DNA of 64,000 nucleotides, taken from NCBI GenBank assembly GCA_900469475.1, contig UBXG01000006.1, positions 348,820-412,819 of the forward strand. Direction: 5' to 3'. Made by a program: the position numbers and the translations under genes. Below are positions 57,472-64,000 of this stretch, one piece after another. Below the pieces are notes generated by a model that was not told the origin of the DNA, did not search any database, and saw only the letters and a list, made by a program, of their open reading frames with translations. Source of the stretch: Hyphomicrobiales bacterium (GTDB lineage: Bacteria > Pseudomonadota > Alphaproteobacteria > Rhizobiales > Rhizobiaceae). Position 1 is the first letter of the stretch; each line of letters opens with the position of its first letter.

Positions 57472-58725
57472 TCACTCCGCCGCGACGGTCTTCTGGCCGA
57501 ACCGCTTTTCGATATAATCGGTCACCAGCGCTTCGAAATCGGAGGCAATGTTCGGGCCGCGCAGCGTCATAGCCTTCTGGCCGTCGATGAAGACGGGAGC
57601 CGCCGGCGTCTCGCCGGTGCCGGGCAGCGAAATGCCGATATCGGCATGCTTGCTTTCGCCCGGACCGTTGACGATGCAGCCCATGACGGCGACGTTCAGC
57701 GCTTCGACGCCCGGATATTTCTCGCGCCAGATCGGCATGTTCTTGCGGATGTCGTTCTGGATGTTCTGCGCCAGTTCCTGGAAGACCGTCGACGTCGTGC
57801 GGCCGCAGCCGGGACATGCCGCAACGACGGGAATGAACTGCCGGAAGCCCATGACCTGCAGCAACTCCTGCGCCACCTGCACTTCGCGGGTACGGTCGCC
57901 ATTCGGCTCCGGCGTCAGCGAAACGCGGATGGTGTCGCCGATGCCATGCTGCAGCACATAGCCCATGGCAGCGGACGACGCGACGATGCCCTTCGAGCCC
58001 ATGCCGGCCTCGGTGAGGCCGAGATGCAACGCATGGTCGGAACGCTCCGACAGCATGGAGTAGACGGCGATCAGATCCTGCACCTGGCTAACCTTGGCCG
58101 AAAGGATGATGCGGTTGCGCGACAGGCCGATGTCTTCGGCAAGATCGGCCGAGATCAGCGCGGACTGCACGATCGTCTCGCGCGTCACCTGCCGGGCCGA
58201 AAGCGGCGAGCCTTCGGCAGCGTTCTTGTCCATCAGCGCGGTCAAAAGATCCTGATCGAGCGAGCCCCAGTTGACACCAATGCGCACCGGCTTGTCGTAG
58301 CGGATCGCCATCTCGATGATTTCGGCGAACTGCTTATCCTTCTTTTCCTTGAAGCCGACATTGCCGGGATTGATGCGGTATTTCGCCAGCGCCTCGGCGC
58401 AGGCCGGGTGATCGGCGAGCAGCTTGTGGCCGATATAATGGAAATCGCCGATCAGCGGCACGTCCATGCCGAGCCGCAGCAGCCGCTCGCGGATCTTCGG
58501 CACGGCGGCAGCGCTTTCATCGCGATCGACCGTAATGCGCACCAGCTCGGAGCCGGCTTTGTAGAGGGCGGCGACCTGGGCGACGGTCGAATCGATATCG
58601 GCCGTGTCGGTGTTGGTCATGGACTGCACGACGACGGGGGCACCGCCGCCGACGATCACGCCGCCGACATCGACGGCAACGGAGGAACGGCGCGGTTTCG
58701 GATCGAAATCGGTGGCGGACGACAT
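57472..58725 (-). CDS. ispG: 4-hydroxy-3-methylbut-2-enyl diphosphate synthase
   Basis: This is the penultimate enzyme of the MEP isoprenoid pathway, 417 residues, with one [4Fe-4S] cluster. The cluster cysteines are in ACPGCGRTT and [11 protein letters not shown], the latter also carrying the conserved glutamate. The N-terminal TIM-barrel part is clear ([17 protein letters not shown]). ATG 58725 with GAGAG upstream was chosen; the frame continues 16 codons earlier. It is convergent with the LysE gene. Confidence 0.96.
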   Translation of the reverse strand: MSSATDFDPKPRRSSVAVDVGGVIVGGGAPVVVQSMTNTDTADIDSTVAQVAALYKAGSELVRITVDRDESAAAVPKIRERLLRLGMDVPLIGDFHYIGHKLLADHPACAEALAKYRINPGNVGFKEKKDKQFAEIIEMAIRYDKPVRIGVNWGSLDQDLLTALMDKNAAEGSPLSARQVTRETIVQSALISADLAEDIGLSRNRIILSAKVSQVQDLIAVYSMLSERSDHALHLGLTEAGMGSKGIVASSAAMGYVLQHGIGDTIRVSLTPEPNGDRTREVQVAQELLQVMGFRQFIPVVAACPGCGRTTSTVFQELAQNIQNDIRKNMPIWREKYPGVEALNVAVMGCIVNGPGESKHADIGISLPGTGETPAAPVFIDGQKAMTLRGPNIASDFEALVTDYIEKRFGQKTVAAE

Positions 58726-58872
58726 GGAAAGCTCTCGCAGGCCTCGAAAATGGGTGTCTTTCAGGTGGATCACGAAGCGGTCGTTGTCAACCGCTCCGGC
58801 GATCTCTTTTGATCACTCAGGTGGAGGGCGATTATAGCTCTATCACACCTATGCGAGAATCGAGTATATGTG

Positions 58873-58900
58873 TTAATCTCTTACTAGTTGAGGAGATTAA
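58873..58900 (+). promoter_or_regulatory. Inverted repeat covering the ribosome site of the 49-aa gene
   Basis: TTAATCTC (58873-58880) and GAGATTAA (58893-58900) are exact inverse repeats with a 12-base loop. The SD (AGGAG, 58891-58895) of the small gene lies partly in the 3' arm, so an RNA hairpin could hide it. The stem is AT-rich and would melt easily. Confidence 0.5.
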
Positions 58901-58903
58901 TGA

Positions 58904-59053
58904 ATGGCTAAGAAACCTTCGGGTAGTAGCAAGGACAGCCGCAGTGCGGTAACTGGGCGATATGTCACTGAGGAGTATGCGAAGAAGCACCCAAAGACGA
59001 CGGTGAGTGAGAGCCGTCCAAAGCCGCCCCCGCCGGGGAAGAAGGGGAAATAG
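58904..59053 (+). CDS. Small basic protein conserved in rhizobia
   Basis: This 49-residue soluble protein is Lys/Ser/Pro-rich: it starts MAKKPSGSSKDSRS, has GRYVTEEYAKKHPKTTV in the middle and ends PPPPGKKGK. It resembles small uncharacterised rhizobial proteins with a GRFVTxxYAxxHPxTTV core; I recall no function. AGGAG lies 8 bp upstream. Its 3' end overlaps the convergent membrane-protein gene by about 90 bp. Confidence 0.75.
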   Translation: MAKKPSGSSKDSRSAVTGRYVTEEYAKKHPKTTVSESRPKPPPPGKKGK

Positions 59054-59564
59054 TCGCGAGCAGAAGCCAGATTGCAATGGCAATAAGGGGCGATGCTGCA
59101 GCTAGCATTGCCCCTCGATAGAGTAGTTTTCCATTCTTTTCCAAGAAGGCTGCATTCTTTTCAATATTGTCTTGGTAGTTCTGCGCCTCGCCCCATAAAA
59201 CTTCATTCAAAGGCCGGTGGAGCACGCCTTCCCAGCAAGCAGGATGCGTTCCAGGGAAATAAAAATCTACAGGCTTTGCGGCCCAAAGACAAATACAGGC
59301 CCCTACCGCCATCAGGGCCGCTCCGGATAATCCGGCGACCAAAATGGAGACTTCAGCACTTTTATCCCAATAGGCTATGACGCCAGCAGTGATTGCTGCG
59401 GCAACAGAGGCAAAGAAAGCGGCTGTAGTCATAGCCCTTTGATCCGAGGCTAAGGCTGAAGCAAATTGCGCCTGCAAATACAGTTCTCCTTGATACAGAA
59501 CCTTTTCTGCCATATCGAGCGGAATTGCATCATCCGGTGACGCTTCCAAAACGGAGTCATTCAT
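58965..59564 (-). CDS. Hypothetical membrane protein
   Basis: This is a 199-residue protein with about three hydrophobic segments (AAFFASVAAAITAGVIAY, VSILVAGLSGAALMAVGACI, GAMLAAASPLIAIAIWLLLA). The segment between the second and third is aromatic and polar (FPGTHPACWEGVLHRPLNE), and the tail is Ser/Pro-rich. No family was recognised; the helix-pair plus long polar segment recalls small two- or three-helix proteins of accessory regions. Composition is less GC-biased than the neighbours. It overlaps the end of the 49-aa gene on the other strand. Confidence 0.7.
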   Translation of the reverse strand: MNDSVLEASPDDAIPLDMAEKVLYQGELYLQAQFASALASDQRAMTTAAFFASVAAAITAGVIAYWDKSAEVSILVAGLSGAALMAVGACICLWAAKPVDFYFPGTHPACWEGVLHRPLNEVLWGEAQNYQDNIEKNAAFLEKNGKLLYRGAMLAAASPLIAIAIWLLLATISPSSPAGAALDGSHSPSSLGASSHTPQ

Positions 59565-59663
59565 CTTTCATCCTTTGGAAAAAGGCCTACTCATTTGGCG
59601 GGCTTTTGCTTTCCGATTTCTCGTTTTTTGGCCGCGGTGATTTGGCGATCTCGCCCAACCGCA

Positions 59664-60863
59664 TTAGTGCTCCCCCTCTCCGAGGCCGTCAGCGTAGCGC
59701 GCGAGCGACGAGAAGGCCAGCACGACGAGCAGCAGCACCGGCAGCGTCATCAGGACCGGTGAGAAGCCGACATGCTCGGCGGCAAAACCGATGGCCGATG
59801 GCGCAACCAGCATGCCGGAATAGCCGAGCGTCGTGACGACGGAAATGCTGATCCCTGGCTGCAGGCCAGGAATATTGCCCGCAGCGGAAAAGGCGATCGG
59901 CACCATGTTGGAAATGCCGATGCCGCAGAGCGCAAAGCCGAGAATGGCGATCTCCGCATTCGGCGCCTGCGCCGCGGTCAGCATGCCGACGATGGCAAAT
60001 ACCGTGCAGATGCGCAGCGTTCTGATGGCACCCAGCCAATCGCGCACGAAATCGCCGGCAAAGCGCATGGTCGCCATGGTGGCGGAGAAAGCGGCGTAGC
60101 CGAAACCTGATAGCGCCACCGACGCCCCTTTTTCCTGGCTGAGATAGAGAGCGCTCCAATCCAGAACCGCGCCTTCCGGCACCATGCAGAACAGCGCAAC
60201 GATGCCGAGCAGCCACGGCAGCGGAATCATCGGCAGCTTTGCCTTCGGCTTGGCCTCATCGTGATGCGGCTGATCGCCAAGCACCATCGGCCAGGCAATG
60301 GCGACGAAAAGCACGGCAATCGCGGTCGAGGCCTGGGCATGGCCGAGAATGCCCCAGCGCGAAATCAAGAGCCCGCCGATCGCCGCGCCCAAAAGGCCGC
60401 CAAGGCTCCAGAAGGCGTGGCAGGAGGACATGATCGCCCGGCGCATGGATTTTTCGACCGAGACGGCATTGGCGTTCATCGCCACATCCATGGCACCGAT
60501 GAAACCGCCAAAGAGGAAGAGAGCGACGGCCGCGGTCCAGACATTCGGCGCGAGCGTCAGCGCCAGGATCATCGGCAACAGCAGCACCGCGAAGGCGCGC
60601 ACGACGACGCGCGAACCGCGCACGGCGATCTGCGCGCCGGCAAGTGGCATCATCACCAGTGAACCGACGCCGAAGACGAGGATCATCAACCCAAGCTCGA
60701 ATTTCGTCAGTTGCAGCCGCTCGGCGAATTCGGGAATTTTCGGTGCCCAGCAACCGACCATGAAGCCATTCATCAAGAACATCAGCGAGACGGCTGCGCG
60801 CGATTTGGTGAAAAATGGGCTCCTGCGCTCCTTCAAACTCTCCAATCTCGTTCCGTTGTCCAT
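59664..60863 (-). CDS. MFS transporter (sugar-exporter/FucP-like)
   Basis: This is an inner-membrane major-facilitator protein of about 399 residues with 12 expected helices. The first helix region reads VSLMFLMNGFMVGCWAPKIPEF, and the EFAERLQLTKFELGLMILVFG segment is common in a poorly characterised MFS group related to YbjJ-like proteins. GGGAGGAG lies 6 bp before ATG 60863, so that start is preferred to 60878. A palindrome lies just upstream. Confidence 0.88.
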   Translation of the reverse strand: MDNGTRLESLKERRSPFFTKSRAAVSLMFLMNGFMVGCWAPKIPEFAERLQLTKFELGLMILVFGVGSLVMMPLAGAQIAVRGSRVVVRAFAVLLLPMILALTLAPNVWTAAVALFLFGGFIGAMDVAMNANAVSVEKSMRRAIMSSCHAFWSLGGLLGAAIGGLLISRWGILGHAQASTAIAVLFVAIAWPMVLGDQPHHDEAKPKAKLPMIPLPWLLGIVALFCMVPEGAVLDWSALYLSQEKGASVALSGFGYAAFSATMATMRFAGDFVRDWLGAIRTLRICTVFAIVGMLTAAQAPNAEIAILGFALCGIGISNMVPIAFSAAGNIPGLQPGISISVVTTLGYSGMLVAPSAIGFAAEHVGFSPVLMTLPVLLLVVLAFSSLARYADGLGEGEH

Positions 60864-60901
60864 AAAAACTCCTCCCAAATCTGTGTCGCAGTCTATTTAA
60901 A

Positions 60902-60924
60902 TCGATTGAAATCTCAACAATCGA
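60902..60924. promoter_or_regulatory. Candidate operator upstream of the MFS gene
   Basis: TCGATTG and CAATCGA are exact inverse repeats with a 9-bp spacer, about 40 bp before the MFS start. Symmetric operators of LacI/ROK/TetR-type proteins look like this, but no regulator gene is adjacent. Confidence 0.4.
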
Positions 60925-61119
60925 AAAAGCCGCGTCAGTCACATTTCGTCTCCGTCTGTTAAAGTGGGGACGATGGCGCTACAACCCCGAATAAATAACA
61001 CTGCCGGGCGTCACCCTGATAAAATGTCCTATTGACGGCGTAAAATTAGGCTCCTATCGGTTGAGACCAGAAAGATTCTTTGGCCGGCCTCGAGTCGGGT
61101 CATCCTCTGGTGCATCCCC

Positions 61120-61992
61120 GTGAAAAACTCCATCAGCTATGGCATCCTGCTTACGGTGTTTGCCTACATGCTGTTCACCGCCCACGATTCGGCGGTGAAG
61201 CTGCTCGTCGCCTCCATCCCCGTCTGGCAGGTGCTGTTCATCCGAAGCTGCACCATTCTTGCCGGCTGCTTCGTCTTCGAAGGCCCCTCGCTCGTTCAGA
61301 AAGTAGCGCGCTCGCCGATCATCAAGCCGATGATCCTGCGCAGCGTCATCATCCTGATCGCCTGGATTTCCTATTACTCGGCAGCCTCCTACCTGCAGCT
61401 CGCCGAAGTGACGACGCTCTATTATGCAGCACCGATCGTCGGCACTATCCTCGCGACCATCGTGCTGCGTGAAAAAGTCACCGTCGCCCGCTGGATGGCA
61501 GTCGGCGTCGGATTCTGCGGCGTGGTGATCGCCTCCAACCCCGTGGGGCTATCGATTTCCTGGCCGGTTTATCTGGCGCTGCAGGCCGCCGTCCTCTGGG
61601 CAAGCGGCATGGTGCTGCTGCGCAAGACCGCGCTGCACGAAAAGAGCCATATCCAGATGGCAGTCTCCAACATTCTGTTCATCATCCTGACCGCCGGCAT
61701 GGCGATCGCCCACTGGCACACACCGACGCCCTTCCAGATCGTGCTGCTGGCACTGACAGGCATCATCGCCGGCGCCGGTCAGCTGGCGCTGTTCGAAGGC
61801 ATGCGCCAGGCGCCCGTCTCCGTGCTCGCGCCGTTCGAATATACGTCCCTCGTCTGGGCCTTCCTGCTCGGCTACCTCATCTGGGGAGACATCCCCGGCG
61901 CGAACACATTTATGGGGGCCATTTTGATCCTGAGTGCGGGATTGATTATTATTGTGAGCGAGCGGATGAAGCGGCGAGCTGCGGCGGCTTGA
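61120..61992 (+). CDS. EamA/DMT-family transporter
   Basis: This is an inner-membrane drug/metabolite transporter of 290 residues with ten expected helices in two EamA repeats. Conserved positions include LRSVIILIAWISYYSAASYL and LAEVTTLYYAAPI in the first repeat and APVSVLAPFEYTSLVWAFLL in the second. The start is GTG 61120. The tail ends in RMKRRAAAA. The substrate is unknown. It is the last core-type gene before the AbiE module. Confidence 0.88.
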   Translation: MKNSISYGILLTVFAYMLFTAHDSAVKLLVASIPVWQVLFIRSCTILAGCFVFEGPSLVQKVARSPIIKPMILRSVIILIAWISYYSAASYLQLAEVTTLYYAAPIVGTILATIVLREKVTVARWMAVGVGFCGVVIASNPVGLSISWPVYLALQAAVLWASGMVLLRKTALHEKSHIQMAVSNILFIILTAGMAIAHWHTPTPFQIVLLALTGIIAGAGQLALFEGMRQAPVSVLAPFEYTSLVWAFLLGYLIWGDIPGANTFMGAILILSAGLIIIVSERMKRRAAAA

Positions 61993-62266
61993 AGTAAAGT
62001 GCCGGACTATGATTGTCGGTCACGCGGCGCCGGCGTGCTGGTAGACTTGTGGTTCCACATCTCAGATAGCGGATACAGCGCTTCACTCCGTCGCCACGCA
62101 TTGACGCGGACGGACTTCGCCACAATAAGGTCAAGCCGAATAATGTGGTAAGCGCGTGTAAGACAATGACAGGAGCGTGATATTGTGCGAACCGACCGTA
62201 GCAGATGCAACCAACCGCATTTATGAATCGCTCCACGCGGACAATGCCCCACGCGTCCTCGGTGTC
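61993..62266. other. Gap between the EamA gene and the AbiE module
   Basis: No gene, tRNA, insertion-sequence end or direct repeat that could mark an attachment site was recognised in these 274 bp. It separates two converging genes. Confidence 0.5.
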
Positions 62267-63184
62267 TCACGTCGCGAGCACCCGCCTAAGATCAGACAAC
62301 AGCTTTTCGCGTCGGTTCTCCGAAAGTTTGGCCAAGTTGTCGACCTTCCAGCGCACCGCCGGCAAGTCCGCGGCTCCAGGCACGCCTAGCAAGTCCCACT
62401 CTGGCTCGCCGGCCTTGAAGGAGAGAAGAAAGCGCCGGTGCTCGGCAGGCATCTTGCCAACGACCTCGGCGATTAGAGCTTCACGAGCATCGTACAGCGC
62501 CTCGAGGGTCACGGGCTCTTCCGTCATGCCGGCAAACCCCGCATCAAACTCGTGGCGCAAGTCCTTGCGCGTCGGCGCCAAGACCTCGCCCATCGGCCTG
62601 TTGTGGCTCAGAATGTAGACAATGAAGGCGCGCCGCAGCTCATCGGATATTCCCTCATTCGCGAGCAGATCCCTGACATCGAACAAATCTCGCGGATGCT
62701 GCCGATCCAAGGCGGCGACGATCTTGCCGGCATAGAGGTCCGGGAAGGACACAACGGGCACCTCGGCATATCCGAAGAGCTCTTCGACCCGGTCGCAAAC
62801 CGCCCGTGTCTCGGGAGAGTAGACGCAGCCACGAATGACGGGCGTCACCTCGATCTTGATCTGCACACCGTCGGAGGTAACCAGTACCTTTGTCGCAGCG
62901 CCTTCGCTATGCAGCGGCACGGCCTGGGTGCGGCTGCGCGGTACATTCTCGGCTATTCGGGCAGCAATCCGTCGTATGGCGGCATCGATATTGGCGAGGG
63001 ACGTCGCGCGATCCTCGACCGGCAGATAGGTCAGATCGATATCGACCGACAGACGTGGAAGGTCTCTGACGAAGAGATTGATGGCCGTGCCGCCCTTCAA
63101 CGCAAAGACGTTCTCCTCTGCAACGAGCGGCAGAACCCGAACGAGGAGACTGACTTGCGCGCGATAGGCTTCAGACGCCGGCAT
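62267..63184 (-). CDS. AbiEii/AbiGii-family nucleotidyltransferase toxin
   Basis: This is the toxin of a type IV abortive-infection system, about 305 residues. The nucleotidyltransferase core has LKGGTAINLF (motif GG-T/S) near residue 30 and the metal aspartates in SVDIDLTYL near residue 46. A later helical part contains HPRDLFDVRDLL, conserved in the family. ATG 63184 overlaps the antitoxin gene by 14 bp, the standard coupled arrangement; the frame opens slightly further upstream. AbiEii transfers nucleotides to a target such as tRNA when AbiEi is lost. Confidence 0.9.
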   Translation of the reverse strand: MPASEAYRAQVSLLVRVLPLVAEENVFALKGGTAINLFVRDLPRLSVDIDLTYLPVEDRATSLANIDAAIRRIAARIAENVPRSRTQAVPLHSEGAATKVLVTSDGVQIKIEVTPVIRGCVYSPETRAVCDRVEELFGYAEVPVVSFPDLYAGKIVAALDRQHPRDLFDVRDLLANEGISDELRRAFIVYILSHNRPMGEVLAPTRKDLRHEFDAGFAGMTEEPVTLEALYDAREALIAEVVGKMPAEHRRFLLSFKAGEPEWDLLGVPGAADLPAVRWKVDNLAKLSENRREKLLSDLRRVLAT

Positions 63185-63962
63185 CGAGTGTCTCCGGCAC
63201 AGTGATCTGATACTTGCTGTCCAGCCGACCGCCGACCACGATCTGGCGCTTGCCACGACCGAGGTCGATACGTTTGAGATCGAGCCGGCCGAACCATGGA
63301 TGGGCGTGCCGCTCGGCGAACCAGAGGAATAGCCGCTTCACCTTCACGCTGCGGCACGCTTCCAGCACGGCCTGAACCCGCTTCGGGCTTAGAGTGCGAA
63401 CCGACTCCATTAGGACGTCCGCTTGATGGAAGGTCTCCCGGGATGGGAGCAGGTCGAGAAGCTCGCAAAATGCTCGCTCCGGCGCGGAGACATCAAGCTC
63501 CCAGCCCCAATGTCCCCATGCCAGGCGCGTCCTTCCAGGTGCGTCGGAATCAAAGAGCTTGTCTGCCTTATGTTCGACGAACTGAGCGTCGGCCGGTATC
63601 CGCTCTACCCAGCCAGGCAGACTGCCATAGGCATACAGATGGATTTCTGGCTTGCCCGAAAAGCGGAGGTAGTGCGTCAGGCCTTGTAGCTCGAGGGCAC
63701 TGCGGCCGCCGACGTGCACCGATTTGTCCAGAAGTCGCTGAAGTGAGATGATCACGCGCTGCCAGGCTATCGCCTGATCAAGGTTGCCGGTCGGTCGCTG
63801 ATAGACGCCACGAACGACACCTTCGAGCCAGCCCTGCGCCACGTATTTTTCGCGCCACTGCCGACGGTAGCCGTGTTTTTCCAGCCAAGCGGTGTCAACC
63901 ACCAGCCCCTCGGGGAGCAGGCGATGAAGTTGGTTTATCTTTTCGTTCTTTTGACCTACCAT
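63171..63962 (-). CDS. AbiEi-family antitoxin
   Basis: This is a 263-residue antitoxin with an N-terminal winged helix (DTAWLEKHGYRRQWREKYV, then GWLEGVVRGVYQRP) and a C-terminal domain. AbiEi represses its own promoter and counteracts the toxin. It is the first gene of the pair on the minus strand. There is no SD before ATG 63962; a -10-like TATGCT lies only about 17 bp upstream, so the mRNA may be leaderless or nearly so. The promoter region is cut by the window end. Confidence 0.9.
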   Translation of the reverse strand: MVGQKNEKINQLHRLLPEGLVVDTAWLEKHGYRRQWREKYVAQGWLEGVVRGVYQRPTGNLDQAIAWQRVIISLQRLLDKSVHVGGRSALELQGLTHYLRFSGKPEIHLYAYGSLPGWVERIPADAQFVEHKADKLFDSDAPGRTRLAWGHWGWELDVSAPERAFCELLDLLPSRETFHQADVLMESVRTLSPKRVQAVLEACRSVKVKRLFLWFAERHAHPWFGRLDLKRIDLGRGKRQIVVGGRLDSKYQITVPETLDAGV

Positions 63963-64000
63963 TAGTGGGTGAAAATAGCATAAGTCTAAACCGAAGGACA

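Noticed and set aside
62205..62618. A 137-codon plus-strand frame overlapping the AbiEii gene
   Set aside because: Antisense to a recognised toxin gene and without a ribosome site.

Overview
The window is a chromosomal segment of an alphaproteobacterium, most likely a Rhizobium or a close relative in the Rhizobiaceae. This rests on GC-rich coding with long antisense shadow frames, a SAM-II riboswitch in front of metA, an RpoH2-type sigma factor, the phaB/phaA/phaR cluster next to rpmF, several copies of a RIME-like intergenic palindrome, and many rhizobial-style transport genes. No tRNA, rRNA, CRISPR array or insertion sequence was recognised.

Layout. 0.1-6.5 kb: a CUT1-type sugar ABC importer (binding protein, two permeases, ATPase) with two Gfo/Idh/MocA oxidoreductases in one operon. 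6.6-12.5 kb (minus): a carrier protein, an acyl-CoA dehydrogenase-like flavoenzyme, an amino acid:[carrier protein] ligase related to class II aminoacyl-tRNA synthetases, a DUF1839 protein and a GH2 glycosidase. This is the least understood gene set here. 12.8-15.6 kb: EpmB, EpmA and divergent EF-P, a complete-looking beta-lysylation module. 15.8-17.6 kb: a BacA/SbmA-type ABC protein whose nucleotide-binding motifs are degenerate. 17.8-21.4 kb: a MoxR ATPase and a VWA protein separated by a Nudix hydrolase and a SAM-II-controlled metA. 21.8-26.7 kb: galM and a GntR-headed amino-sugar operon (SIS deaminase-like, nagA, second SIS protein). 26.8-31.2 kb: an RND efflux pump. 31.5-34 kb: uup and thiamine pyrophosphokinase. 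34.1-36.3 kb: a divergent MarR/MFS pair. 36.4-40 kb: a TPP riboswitch and thiBPQ. 40.3-48.2 kb: an M48 lipoprotein protease, rpoH2, carD, fdxA, an S4 RNA-binding protein and a SUV3-like helicase with an RGG-rich tail.

48.2-49.5 kb is a 1.2-kb gene-free stretch holding five copies of a repeat. Each copy carries two GAATC sites exactly 11 bp apart; three copies also share a GTTCAC block at a fixed distance. GANTC (CcrM) sites are strongly clustered there. It is followed by three small envelope-protein genes, two of them under 60 codons. 50.4-53.3 kb: PHB metabolism (phaB, phaA, phaR). 53.6-57.4 kb: rpmF, a GST, mtgA, a prenyl synthase and a LysE exporter. 57.5-62 kb: ispG, two small or unknown genes overlapping tail to tail, an MFS and an EamA transporter. 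62.3-64 kb: an AbiEi/AbiEii type IV toxin-antitoxin pair, the clearest accessory module.

Functional links: thiamine salvage (thiBPQ under TPP control) sits near the kinase that makes TPP. The amino-sugar operon carries its own regulator with likely operators. EF-P sits with its two modification enzymes. Two starting points for follow-up are the carrier-protein/ligase operon, whose product is unknown, and the twin-GAATC repeat array, which no standard feature type explains.
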